A stretch of DNA of 59,358 nucleotides from an uncultured Acidobacteriota bacterium (GTDB taxonomy: Bacteria > Acidobacteriota > Terriglobia > Bryobacterales > Bryobacteraceae), in NCBI GenBank assembly GCA_902826685.1, contig CADEFT010000031.1, positions 1 through 59,358 on the forward strand. Reading direction: 5' to 3'. The translations under genes were made by a program, and so were the position numbers. Every line of letters starts with the position of its first letter. Position 1 is the stretch's first letter. Below the pieces are notes generated by a model. It made no database searches. It worked only from the letters and a program-made list of their open reading frames with translations, and was not told the origin of the DNA. This document shows, piece by piece, positions 1 through 8,287 of this stretch.

Positions 1-51
1 GGCATCGCGACGTTGAAAGCAAAAGAGATTCTTCTGATCGAGGGCCGATAA
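1..51 (+). CDS. 3' end of an unidentified gene cut by the window edge
   Basis: The first 51 bases read in frame 1 as the last 16 codons of a protein (GIATLKAKEILLIEGR) and a TAA stop. The GIATLKAKEILLI stretch resembles the C-terminal part of glucosamine-6-phosphate deaminase/isomerase-like proteins, but 16 residues are too few to assign a family. The gene converges on the cupin gene that ends at 165. The 113 bases between them show no clear hairpin or open frame. Confidence 0.3.
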   Translation, partial: GIATLKAKEILLIEGR

Positions 52-164
52 TGCCCGTTAACTGCGAAAGTCAGGCTAGACCCTTCGATCGCGGCGATCC
101 CGAGCTGCGCCGGCCAGGCGAGCAACGTGCCGTCGATCCAGGTCGTCCACGCCAGGCTGAAGCG

Positions 165-545
165 CTAGACCTTTTCCATCACGCCGCGCCGCAGATACTC
201 GTCGTCCTTCTTGAGCCAATCCTGGCGGGGCGGAGAGAAGATATCGAGGTCGAGTGTGTCTTCGAGCGCCACGGCGCGGTGCGGCACGTTGGAAGGAATC
301 ACCAGCACTTCGCCCTTATGCACGGTGACCTCGCGGCCTTCGAGTTCGAACTTCAGCGCGCCTTCGAGGATGTAGGTGATCTGTTCCGGCTCGTGATGGT
401 GCAGGGGCACCACGGCGCCCTTTTTGAAGAAGACCTGCGCCACCATGCCTTTTTCCCCGCTGATGATGCGGCGCGTAATCACGTCGCTCATCTGTTCCAT
501 GGGCACTGAGTCCCAGGATTGGAATTTGTGAGTCATCCCTGCCAT
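165..545 (-). CDS. Cupin-domain protein
   Basis: This 126-residue protein is a single conserved beta-barrel cupin. The first motif is visible at PLHHHEPEQITYILEG and the second at KGEVLVIPSNVPHRAVA. The HHH cluster, the downstream Glu and the late His are the usual metal ligands. Small cupins of this kind can be enzymes, sensors or binding proteins, and the substrate cannot be read from sequence. The start lies one base after the stop of the DoxX gene, so the two are probably translated together. A second in-frame ATG three codons later (536) is possible. It is the last gene of a four-gene minus-strand cluster. Confidence 0.85.
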   Translation of the reverse strand: MAGMTHKFQSWDSVPMEQMSDVITRRIISGEKGMVAQVFFKKGAVVPLHHHEPEQITYILEGALKFELEGREVTVHKGEVLVIPSNVPHRAVALEDTLDLDIFSPPRQDWLKKDDEYLRRGVMEKV

Positions 546-546
546 T

Positions 547-921
547 TTAGGGCTTGCGGAACCAGGCGATCGCGCCCGCGGCCACCAGGAACAGCACCGC
601 CGCCAAAGGCGACCCGCCGAGCACGGTGAGATGCGAAATCACAGCTCCCGCCATCACCATCACCAGTAGCGCGGCCCCATAAAAGGCGTATCCCGGTATG
701 AGCAGCAGCAGGCCGCCCACCGCTTCGAGCGCGCCCGTCAGATACCGGAACCACTGGCCCAGCCCGATCTTGTCGAATGCCGCCACCACTTCCGGTCCAC
801 CGGCGAATTTGCCGGCGCCCGCGGCCAGGAACGCGAGGCCAGTGACAATCTGAAGCGTCCACAGAATGATATTGCGAGCCTTGTTCGGCTGCGGAATTCG
901 TTGCATCGCGGGTTGAACCAT
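547..921 (-). CDS. DoxX family membrane protein
   Basis: This 124-residue protein has four hydrophobic segments and the small-residue pattern of DoxX/DoxD-like proteins (TGLAFLAAGAGKFAGGPE near the first helix, YLTGALEAVGGLLLLIPG near the second). DoxX proteins are inner-membrane proteins tied in some bacteria to quinone or redox balance; the exact role here is unknown. The start is supported by AAGGAG seven bases before the ATG. It is followed one base later by the cupin gene and preceded by a 91-residue unknown gene, so the set is likely one operon. Confidence 0.85.
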   Translation of the reverse strand: MVQPAMQRIPQPNKARNIILWTLQIVTGLAFLAAGAGKFAGGPEVVAAFDKIGLGQWFRYLTGALEAVGGLLLLIPGYAFYGAALLVMVMAGAVISHLTVLGGSPLAAVLFLVAAGAIAWFRKP

Positions 922-945
922 GGAAATCTCCTTGCCTTTTTGGAT

Positions 946-1221
946 TCAATAGGCGGACAGCGGGATGCCGCGATCCGCCAACTCCTTCAGCAATTGGTTG
1001 ACAGCCGCGGAGCGTTCCGTGTTGCCCGCCACTTCCACCGCCCACCGCAGATCCTCGCGAAACTCCCGTGTGCTGATGCGCCAGGCGGCCAGTTCCGGCG
1101 GCGTAAGGGCTCCGATCTCGATCAGCGACCAGTGCCGCACCAGCTTGAGTGCGGCGGCGCGATCCGGCCGCGGGCCGCGCACGATGAAATGATTGTCCCC
1201 GTGAACGAGGATGCCCAGCAT
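946..1221 (-). CDS. Small conserved-looking protein of unknown function
   Basis: A 91-residue cytoplasmic protein beginning MLGILVHGDNHFIVRG. I do not recognise a named family. It has no signal peptide or membrane segment and is rich in helix-forming residues, ending in a run like a helical tail (AAVNQLLKELADRG). The longer frame opens at 1287, but I chose the ATG at 1221 because it lies directly after the TGA of the beta-propeller gene, which suggests coupled translation. DoxX follows 24 bases downstream. Its operon position suggests a role with the membrane or propeller proteins, but that is inference. Confidence 0.65.
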   Translation of the reverse strand: MLGILVHGDNHFIVRGPRPDRAAALKLVRHWSLIEIGALTPPELAAWRISTREFREDLRWAVEVAGNTERSAAVNQLLKELADRGIPLSAY

Positions 1222-1222
1222 G

Positions 1223-2392
1223 CTACCGCGTGATGCCCGTGTGGCCGACCGAGTACCGGCCCGGCTGCGGCCAGATGCACAACCCATGCGGATTGCGCCC
1301 CACCTTGATCTTCTTGATCAGGTCCCCGGTGGCCGTATCGAGCACATACACCTCATGGTGATAGCGGCCCGAAAGCCAAAGCTGCTTTCCGTCGGCGGTC
1401 ACATTGCCCATGTCGGGGCTGCCTCCTCCGGGTATCGTCCATTTCTTCGCCACCTTGCGCGTGGCCAGGTCGATCAGCGAAACGGTGCCCTCCCCGCGGT
1501 TGGCGCAGTACAGGTACTTGAAGTCGCGGCTGATGTAAAGGCCATGGGCACCTTTTCCGGTAGGCAGGAAGCCGATGATCTGAAAGTTGTCGCCATCCAC
1601 CAGGTGCAGGCCGTGCGCGTCCATGTCGGCCACGTAGAACACCTTGCCGTCGGGGGAAACCTTGATATCCTGCGGCATTCCTTTGGTGGGCGTCGAGATC
1701 TTGCCCACCAATTTCTTCTCCGCCACATCGACTTTGATGAGCTCACCGGAAAATTCGCACGTGGCGATGAAGTACCGGCCGTCGAGCGAGAAATCGAGAT
1801 GGTCCACGCCGCGGCAGGGCACCGGCAGCGACTTCACCATCTCCATCGTCTGGGGATGGCGGAAATCGAGCTTGCGCATGCGCTCCGCCACCACGATGGC
1901 GTTCTTGCCGTCGGGGGTGAAGTAGAGGTTGTAGGGATCGTCGATCTTGAGCGTCTTGCCTTTTTTCCCGGTCACCGGGTCGATCTCGGTCAGCGTATTG
2001 TTGAGATCGTTGGTGGCATAGAGCTTCTGCATGTCCCAGGAAGGGACGACGTGCTGCGGCTCCACGCCGACCGGGAACTGGTCCACCACCTGGTAGGTCG
2101 CCGGATCGATCACGCTGACGGTGTTGGAACCCGCATTGGGCACATAGACGCGGGAAAGATGCCCCTTCACGGCGGCGCTCATGGTGCCGCTTTCCGAATA
2201 CATATTGAAGGGATCCACCACCGGCGGCATGCCGGGCAGCAGCGTGAGTTTGGCGAGCGCGGCGGCCTTGGCGGAATCGACCGGCGCGGGCTGCGCGGCG
2301 GCGGCCGGCTCCTGGCGCTGGCCATTCGAGGAACTGCACGACAACGATAGAACGCTAAAGAGCGAAAGAGCCAAACAATATCGAGCCATCAT
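1223..2392 (-). CDS. YncE/SMP-30-like beta-propeller lipoprotein
   Basis: The 389-residue product starts with a lipoprotein signal (hydrophobic stretch, then LSLS before Cys-19) and continues as repeated beta-propeller blades. The blade signature (VYVPNAGSNTVSVIDPAT, LYATNDLNNTLTEIDPVTG, LYCANRGEGTVSLIDLATR, VYVLDTATGDLIKKIKVG) recurs about every 40-45 residues, as in YVTN/YncE seven-bladed propellers. Such proteins sit outside the inner membrane and usually bind partners or ligands; catalytic residues are not evident. It is the first gene of the minus-strand cluster, and its stop nearly abuts the next start. Confidence 0.85.
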   Translation of the reverse strand: MMARYCLALSLFSVLSLSCSSSNGQRQEPAAAAQPAPVDSAKAAALAKLTLLPGMPPVVDPFNMYSESGTMSAAVKGHLSRVYVPNAGSNTVSVIDPATYQVVDQFPVGVEPQHVVPSWDMQKLYATNDLNNTLTEIDPVTGKKGKTLKIDDPYNLYFTPDGKNAIVVAERMRKLDFRHPQTMEMVKSLPVPCRGVDHLDFSLDGRYFIATCEFSGELIKVDVAEKKLVGKISTPTKGMPQDIKVSPDGKVFYVADMDAHGLHLVDGDNFQIIGFLPTGKGAHGLYISRDFKYLYCANRGEGTVSLIDLATRKVAKKWTIPGGGSPDMGNVTADGKQLWLSGRYHHEVYVLDTATGDLIKKIKVGRNPHGLCIWPQPGRYSVGHTGITR

Positions 2393-2482
2393 GCGCTGGG
2401 GCTTATGGTAGCACCCACGGGGCCGGGTGATTCTTACCGAACTCTTACCGCACGCTTACAACTTCCCGGGCCTTCCACCCAC

Positions 2483-3133
2483 ATGATGGACTTCATGAAA
2501 AAGCTTATTGCACTTTTCGCGGCCGCCTCCTCCGCCACCGTTTGGCTCAGCGCCCAGATCCCCACCAGCAACCGCGTTCCGGCCGGTGTGCTGGCGGTCC
2601 ATTTCTCCGGCCGCGCCACTGTGTCTACGGCGGGCGTTCTGAACATCTACGGCATCTTCCCCACCATCGATGGCATCGGCTCGGGATTATTCAACGGCGA
2701 CGCCGATGCCAGGAACGCGCATTTCACCTTCCGGTCGGTACCGCTGCGTACGACAGCGGTGCCCGTCAAAGCCCTGGTCAGTTTCCTGGGCCTGGCGCCG
2801 GTCGAGGGAGAGGGCTTCTACAACGTCTATTTCCAGTCGAATCCCAATCGCGACCTGAGCCGCATCGCGACCTTTTCCGAAGGGGAATTGATTGCCAGCT
2901 TCCGCGCGCGCAGCGCTTCGGTGACCTTGATGCCGCACACCTCTTCGGTCTTCCGCGCGAGCCTGCAACTGGCCACCAGCTCCGATTTCAGTTTCCGCGG
3001 GCGCACCTACAACCTGCGCAACCTCGTCGATTCGCTTCAGGTCGAGGCGTCGACCGAACCGTTCCCCAGCTATGAGGCGGGCAAGGAAGAATTGACGTTC
3101 GGCTATGGCGGACACGGCGTGGCCGCCCAGTAG
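2483..3133 (+). CDS. Secreted protein of unknown function
   Basis: From the ATG at 2483 the product is 216 residues. The frame stays open to 2405, but upstream residues look non-coding. MKKLIALFAAASSATVWLSAQ (starting at the third ATG, 2495) is a clear Sec signal peptide, so export is likely; starts at 2483, 2486 or 2495 cannot be separated because no good ribosome-binding site is seen. The mature part is rich in beta-strand residues (LAVHFSGRATVSTAGVLNIYG, FYNVYFQSNPNRDLSRIATF). I do not recognise a family. It is divergent from the propeller cluster and ends four bases from the convergent TPR gene. Confidence 0.6.
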   Translation: MMDFMKKLIALFAAASSATVWLSAQIPTSNRVPAGVLAVHFSGRATVSTAGVLNIYGIFPTIDGIGSGLFNGDADARNAHFTFRSVPLRTTAVPVKALVSFLGLAPVEGEGFYNVYFQSNPNRDLSRIATFSEGELIASFRARSASVTLMPHTSSVFRASLQLATSSDFSFRGRTYNLRNLVDSLQVEASTEPFPSYEAGKEELTFGYGGHGVAAQ

Positions 3134-3137
3134 CGGC

Positions 3138-5159
3138 CTACTTCCGTTCCTTCGCCAGTTTGATCTTGGCGCCGTCCAGCTTCTTCTGGATCTTGGCCAC
3201 TTCGCCTTTATCCTGCTCGCTGGCCGGCGTCGCTTCCCATTCCGAAAGAGAGCGCTGCCATTGCGTGACGGCGTCTTTCAAATTGCCTTGCTTGAAATAG
3301 ACGTCGCCCAGGTGATCGTGAACCGTGGGGTCCTTGCCGGTGCGGACGATGGCGCGCTTCAGGTAGTCTTCGGCTTCGGGAAGCCGGTTCATGCGATAGA
3401 GCACCCAGCCGAGGCTATCGAGATAAGCGCCGTTGTTGGGCTCCTGATCGACGGCCTTGCTGATCATCTCATGCGCTTCCTTCAGACGGACGTTGCGGTC
3501 GGCCAGCATGTAGCCCAGGTAGTTCAAGGCGGAGCTGTTGCCCGGATTCGACGAGAGCACTTTGCGGAACTCGGCTTCGGCGCCGTCGAAATTCTTGGTC
3601 TTTTCGAACATGGCGCCGCGCATGAAGAAGATGTTCTCTTTCTCTTCCTGGTCGTCGGAAAGCTTTTCCGCTTCGTCCAGGGCTTTCGCCATCTCGGCGT
3701 AGTTCTTGGTCCGCTCGTAGATCTGGGCCAGCGAGACGTAGCTTTCCCGGTCCGGCTTACCGCCCAGCAGTTCCCTGGCGGCGCGTTCGGCCTCGGCGGT
3801 CTTGCCGGAATCGGCGGCGAGGAAGGCGTACATGGAAACCACGCCGCGATCCTTGGGATACTTCTCGCGGGCCGTTTTGGCTTCCTCGAAAGCGTTGGGA
3901 ATGTCGCGCGACTGGCGCAGCGTTTCGATGACGTGCACCGCCGCGCGGGCTCCCTGGTCCTCGTCGAGAGCCGGAATCTGGCGGAAGGTCTCAAGCGCCT
4001 GGGTGTATTGTTCGGCGCCGCGCTGCAGGAATCCCAGCCGCTCCAGCAGCACAATGCGGTTGTTGCGCTCCCCTGGATTGTAGTTCCGTTTGGAGGTGGT
4101 GGAGAGCAGGCTCTTCAGTTGATCGATGGCTTCGGTGGTCTTGCCTTCGGCTTCAAGCAGGCTGACCTCGTTGAAGCGCACTTCCATGCTGTTGGGGTCG
4201 GCCTCGACGGCTTTGCGCGACGCTTCGCGCGCCTTGGCGAAATCCTTCTTCTGACGGTGGATCTGCGAGATCCGCATCCACGCCTGCGCGTCGCGCGGCT
4301 CTTCGGCCACCAGTTGGTTGAACAGATCGAGCGCTTCGTCGTATTTCTCGGCAAACAGCAGATTCTGCGCCAGGCCGCGCTTGATCTCGCCGTTCTGCGG
4401 CGAAAGCTCAAGCGCTTTGCGCAGCGCCGCCGCGGCGCTCGGATAATCGCGAAGCTGTTCATAGGCGGCGGCCAGGGCGGCCAGCGTGCGCGGCGAGGGG
4501 TTCTTCTCGGTGGCCCGCTTCAACAGGTCGGCCGCGGCCTTGGTATCGCCGACGTCGGCGTACGTCATGGCGAGGCCGGTGAGAATCTCTTCGTTTTCCG
4601 GATCGATCTCCAGGGCCTTCTTGAATGCCTTTTCGGCTTCGGGCGAATTCTGCGCCACCTTATGGAGACGCCCCAGCATCAGCCACGTCTGCGGATCTTT
4701 CGGCGATTTTTCGCCGATCTTCTCAAACTGCTCAATGGCCTTCTTGAGATACTCCTCGTTCACCTTGCCCTGCTGCGTGTCGCCCACCAGCCGCGTATAG
4801 ATCCGCGCCAGCAGCCGGCGCATGTTGAGATCTTCCGGATTGTTGCGCACCGCCTCTTCGGTTTCGGTGAGCGCGTCGCGCAGCTTGTTGGTCTGGATGT
4901 ACAGTTCGGCCAGCTCTTCGGTGATGAACGCCGCGCTGGGGTCCGCCTTCAATGCCAGCCGGTAGTGGTCGATCGCCTTGGTGACGTATTCCCCTTTATT
5001 GCCATAAGCGCCGGCAAGCTCCGCGTAGAGATGCCCCATGGCAAAGTTGTAGTAGGCCGAAGCGCGGTCGGTTTTGGGCGCCGGCCCCGATTGCGAGGCA
5101 AGCGGCGCCGCCGCGATCAGTGCCAGAATCAGCGGCTTTTGGAAGGCTGTGAATTTCAT
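3138..5159 (-). CDS. Exported tetratricopeptide-repeat (TPR) protein
   Basis: The 673-residue protein has a Sec signal (KPLILALIAAAPLASQ) followed by about fifteen TPR-like helical pairs across its length. The consensus pattern W-x2-LG-x2-Y...A-x3-F-x-KAL-x2-P is clear at residues about 150-185 (TWLMLGRLHKVAQNSPEAEK) and again near the end (SALNYLGYMLADRNVRLKEA, YLDSLGWVLYRMNRLPEAED). The C-terminal repeats resemble TPR proteins that act as outer-membrane or periplasmic assembly scaffolds, though the partner is unknown. It is monocistronic and divergent from the chemoreceptor gene, with a 197-base intergenic region that contains T-runs but no promoter I would call firmly. Confidence 0.85.
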   Translation of the reverse strand: MKFTAFQKPLILALIAAAPLASQSGPAPKTDRASAYYNFAMGHLYAELAGAYGNKGEYVTKAIDHYRLALKADPSAAFITEELAELYIQTNKLRDALTETEEAVRNNPEDLNMRRLLARIYTRLVGDTQQGKVNEEYLKKAIEQFEKIGEKSPKDPQTWLMLGRLHKVAQNSPEAEKAFKKALEIDPENEEILTGLAMTYADVGDTKAAADLLKRATEKNPSPRTLAALAAAYEQLRDYPSAAAALRKALELSPQNGEIKRGLAQNLLFAEKYDEALDLFNQLVAEEPRDAQAWMRISQIHRQKKDFAKAREASRKAVEADPNSMEVRFNEVSLLEAEGKTTEAIDQLKSLLSTTSKRNYNPGERNNRIVLLERLGFLQRGAEQYTQALETFRQIPALDEDQGARAAVHVIETLRQSRDIPNAFEEAKTAREKYPKDRGVVSMYAFLAADSGKTAEAERAARELLGGKPDRESYVSLAQIYERTKNYAEMAKALDEAEKLSDDQEEKENIFFMRGAMFEKTKNFDGAEAEFRKVLSSNPGNSSALNYLGYMLADRNVRLKEAHEMISKAVDQEPNNGAYLDSLGWVLYRMNRLPEAEDYLKRAIVRTGKDPTVHDHLGDVYFKQGNLKDAVTQWQRSLSEWEATPASEQDKGEVAKIQKKLDGAKIKLAKERK

Positions 5160-5356
5160 GCCGGCTTTCTTATCCCAGGGTGGCGCCGAGCGCCCTCAGG
5201 CAAGGGACATCTTTTCACTTCCGAGTATACTCCAGCACCCGGTTGAACCAGCGTTCTCCGCATCTTAGGGCCCTGTGGGCAAACTAAGGTTTTTTTTGGC
5301 TCTTTTTTCTCCAGAACCGCAGCCGCCGGTTCGATGAGACTGGGGAGAGGAGCACG

Positions 5357-8005
5357 ATGATCGCTACGGACACAAAAGAAACAACCGCGCTTTGGAACAA
5401 GCTGCCGGCTTTGCTCGACCATTCGGGCACGGCGGCCATGGCGCTGAATCAGGATCTGACGGTGGTGTACGCTAACGCTGCCGCCAAGAAGTCGTTGCGG
5501 GCGCTCGAAGAGGCGCTGGACGAATTCGGCCTGGATGCCAATCGGATCCAAGGTGCGGGAGTCGCCAACATTCCGGGCCCGCGTGGACGCCAGCTTCGGC
5601 GTCTACTGGGCGAAACGGCCAAGCTGCCGCTGCGCCAGCCGTTTGCCTTGGGGGGGCAAACTTTTGACGTTTGCGTGAGTTCGATTGCTGAAGGCGGCGA
5701 GGCCCGCGGGCTGCTGGTGACGTGGCAGGAAAGTGCCGGTAGCGATCCGTTGATGGCCGGCGAAATCGAGGCCATCCACAAGTCCCAGGCCGTCATCGAG
5801 TTCCGTCTGGACGGCACCATCCTGACGGCGAACGAAAACTTTCTGAAGGCGGTGGGTTACTCGCTTGACGAGATCAAGGGCAAGCACCACGGCATGTTCG
5901 TCGAAGCCGCCTATCGCGACAGCGCCGAATATCGCGATTTCTGGGCGCGGCTCAACCGCGGCGAATATCAGTCGGGCGAATTCCGCCGTTTCGGCAAAGG
6001 CGGACGGGAGGTTTGGATTCAGGCTTCCTACAATCCCATCCTCGACCGCTCGGGCAAGCCGGTCAAAGTGGTGAAGTACGCCGCCGATATCACGGCGCAG
6101 AAACTGGCGGAAGCCGATTCCCGCGGCCAGCTTGCCGCCATTGGCAAGTCGCAGGCGGTGATCGAATTCCGCATGGACGGAACCATCCTCGCGGCCAACG
6201 CCAATTTCCTGGCGGCGGTGGGCTACGGGCTGGACGACATCAAGGGCCGCCATCACGGCATGTTCGTCGAAGAGTCCTATCGCAACAGCGCCGAATACCG
6301 CGAATTCTGGGCGAAACTGAACCGCGGCGAGTATCAGGCGGGCGAATACCGGCGCGTCGGCCAGGGCGGGCGGGAAATCTGGATTCAGGCTTCCTACAAT
6401 CCCATCCTCGATGCCAGCGGCAAGCCCTTCAAGGTGGTGAAGTACGCGAGCGACATCACCGCGCAGACGCTTACCAACGCCGATTACGCGGGCCAGATCG
6501 CGGCGATCTCGAAATCCCAGGCCGTGATCGAATTCCAGCTCGACGGCACCATCGTCTCCGCCAATGACAATTTCCTGTCGGTCATGGGCTACCGGATGGA
6601 AGAGGTCAAGGGGCGGCCGCACGGCATCTTCGTCGAAGAAAGCTATCGCAACAGCTCCGATTACCGCGAATTCTGGAACAAGCTGCGGCGCGGCGAATAC
6701 CAGGCCGGTGAATTCAAGCGCATCGCCAACGGCGGCAAGGAGGTCTGGATCCAGGCCTCTTACAATCCCATCCTCGACAAGAGCGGACGCCCGTTCAAGG
6801 TCGTCAAGTACGCCACCGACATCACCGCGCAGAAGGTGCAGGCGGCCGACTACAGCGGACAGATCGCGGCCATCTCGAAATCGCAGGCCGTGATCGAATT
6901 CCGCATGGACGGCACCATCGTCACCGCGAACGCGAACTTCCTCGGAGCGGTCGGCTACTCGATCGAGGAAATCCGCGGCAAACACCACAGCATGTTTGTG
7001 GAGCCCGCCTATACCGCCAGCGCCGATTATCGCGAGTTCTGGGCGAAGCTGAATCGCGGCGAGTATCAGGCGGCCGAATACAAGCGGATCGGCAAGGGCG
7101 GCAAGGAGATCTGGATTCAGGCCTCCTACAACCCGATTCTCGACGTCAACGGCAAGCCTTTCAAGGTGGTGAAGTACGCCACCGACGTCACGCAGCAGGC
7201 GCGGGCGCGCATGGAAGTGGCGCGCATCGTGTCGGCGCTCGCCAGTTCTTCCGAAGAGCTGACCGCCGTCAGCCAGCAGATGGGCGATACGGCGCAGCAG
7301 ACCGCTTCGCAAGCCGGCGTCGTGTCGGCCGCCAGCGAAGAGGTGAGCCGCAACATTCAGATCGTGGCCACCAGCGCCGAGGAAATGAGCGCCAGCATCG
7401 CCGAGATCTCAAAGAACACCGGTGAGGCGGCGCGCATGGCTACCGCGGCGGTTCAGATGGCCCAGGCCACCAACACCACCGTCGCCAAGCTCGGCGACTC
7501 AAGCCTTGAGATCGGCAAAGTGATCAAGGTGATTACCTCCATCGCCCAGCAGACCAACCTGCTGGCGTTGAACGCCACCATCGAAGCGGCGCGCGCCGGT
7601 GAGGCGGGCAAGGGCTTCGCCGTGGTCGCCAACGAGGTGAAGGAACTGGCCAAGGAGACCGCCAAGGCAACCGAGGAAATCGGCCAGAAGATCGAAGCCA
7701 TTCAGACCGACACCAAGGGCGCCGTGGCCGCCATCGCGCAGATCGACGCGATCATCACCAACATCAACAACATCTCCACCACCATCGCCAGCGCCGTGGA
7801 GGAGCAGACCGCTACCACCAATGAAATCGTGCGCAACGTCAGTGAGGCGGCCAAGGGCAGCACTGAAATCGCGCAGAACATTACCGCCGTCGCCACCACG
7901 GCGCACAACACGACGCAGGCCGCCGAAGAGACCGAGCGGTCGGCCAAAGACCTCAACAAGCTCGCCGCCGATCTGCAACAGGTATCGAGCCAGCTCAACG
8001 CCTAA
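5357..8005 (+). CDS. Soluble methyl-accepting chemotaxis protein with four tandem PAS domains
   Basis: This is an 882-residue chemoreceptor. An N-terminal degenerate PAS-like segment (about 1-130) is followed by four PAS/PAC domains of 122 residues each (about 135-615), every one carrying KSQAVIEF, NFL, FW-x-LNRGEYQ and WIQASYNPILD. The last third is the MCP signalling coiled coil, with the conserved hairpin tip at IAQQTNLLALNATIEAARAG (about 735-755) and helices that would carry methylation sites. There is no transmembrane segment and no HAMP domain, so it should be cytoplasmic and sense an internal cue. The tandem PAS plus MCP layout is known from energy or redox receptors; the bound cofactor is not visible. 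GAGGAG lies before the ATG. No che genes are nearby. Confidence 0.92.
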   Translation: MIATDTKETTALWNKLPALLDHSGTAAMALNQDLTVVYANAAAKKSLRALEEALDEFGLDANRIQGAGVANIPGPRGRQLRRLLGETAKLPLRQPFALGGQTFDVCVSSIAEGGEARGLLVTWQESAGSDPLMAGEIEAIHKSQAVIEFRLDGTILTANENFLKAVGYSLDEIKGKHHGMFVEAAYRDSAEYRDFWARLNRGEYQSGEFRRFGKGGREVWIQASYNPILDRSGKPVKVVKYAADITAQKLAEADSRGQLAAIGKSQAVIEFRMDGTILAANANFLAAVGYGLDDIKGRHHGMFVEESYRNSAEYREFWAKLNRGEYQAGEYRRVGQGGREIWIQASYNPILDASGKPFKVVKYASDITAQTLTNADYAGQIAAISKSQAVIEFQLDGTIVSANDNFLSVMGYRMEEVKGRPHGIFVEESYRNSSDYREFWNKLRRGEYQAGEFKRIANGGKEVWIQASYNPILDKSGRPFKVVKYATDITAQKVQAADYSGQIAAISKSQAVIEFRMDGTIVTANANFLGAVGYSIEEIRGKHHSMFVEPAYTASADYREFWAKLNRGEYQAAEYKRIGKGGKEIWIQASYNPILDVNGKPFKVVKYATDVTQQARARMEVARIVSALASSSEELTAVSQQMGDTAQQTASQAGVVSAASEEVSRNIQIVATSAEEMSASIAEISKNTGEAARMATAAVQMAQATNTTVAKLGDSSLEIGKVIKVITSIAQQTNLLALNATIEAARAGEAGKGFAVVANEVKELAKETAKATEEIGQKIEAIQTDTKGAVAAIAQIDAIITNINNISTTIASAVEEQTATTNEIVRNVSEAAKGSTEIAQNITAVATTAHNTTQAAEETERSAKDLNKLAADLQQVSSQLNA
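5762..7198 (+). repeat. Four in-frame 366-bp PAS-coding repeats
   Basis: The codon for the Lys of KSQAVIEF lies at 5780, 6146, 6512 and 6878, so the units are spaced exactly 366 bases (122 codons) apart. DNA identity between units is high by eye, including long shared runs around the WIQASYNPIL codons. The spacing without any indel points to recent duplication or homogenisation by gene conversion. Confidence 0.9.
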
Positions 8006-8039
8006 CGATTCCGTTCACACGTTTCTCTGTCACTCTCAC

Positions 8040-8078
8040 GCTCCGGTCTGGGTCCTTGCCCCGGCCGGAGCCTTTTTT
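8040..8078 (+). terminator. Rho-independent terminator after the chemoreceptor gene
   Basis: GCTCCGG at 8040-8046 pairs with CCGGAGC at 8065-8071, and six T residues follow at 8073-8078. It lies 35 bases past the chemoreceptor stop, where termination is expected. Confidence 0.7.
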
Positions 8079-8116
8079 CTTGGCGCCAACTGCGCTACCA
8101 TCTCTTGCCGATCCCC

Positions 8117-8284
8117 GTGCAAATCGAGTCGATTCCCGAGTCTGAATCCGGTCCCGGCGGTGCGGACGAAGCAAATACCGGCCTCACCCCGGCTCAGGAC
8201 CCGCCCGCCGAACCGCCGCCTGACGAGGTCATGAAGAAGCACGAAGCCCGTAAGCGCTGGGTCGATCTGACCAACTCCTGGTAG
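8117..8284 (+). CDS. Possible 55-residue proline/glutamate-rich small protein
   Basis: A GTG at 8117 opens a 55-codon frame (MQIESIPESESG...) that ends with TAG at 8282-8284, four bases before the DNA ligase ATG. The protein is acidic and Pro-rich in its first 38 residues and then has a basic, helical tail (VMKKHEARKRWVDLTNSW). It has no signal peptide and I know no family. Tight spacing to the ligase suggests coupling. There is no good ribosome-binding site, so it could also be a leader or chance frame. Confidence 0.4.
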   Translation: MQIESIPESESGPGGADEANTGLTPAQDPPAEPPPDEVMKKHEARKRWVDLTNSW

Positions 8285-8287
8285 CTT

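Noticed and set aside
3105..5246. Long plus-strand open frame opposite the TPR gene
   Set aside because: Its composition is the complement of the TPR coding strand and it has no protein signature. Several other long antisense frames (for example 22785-24662 and 35328-36734) are the same effect of high G+C.
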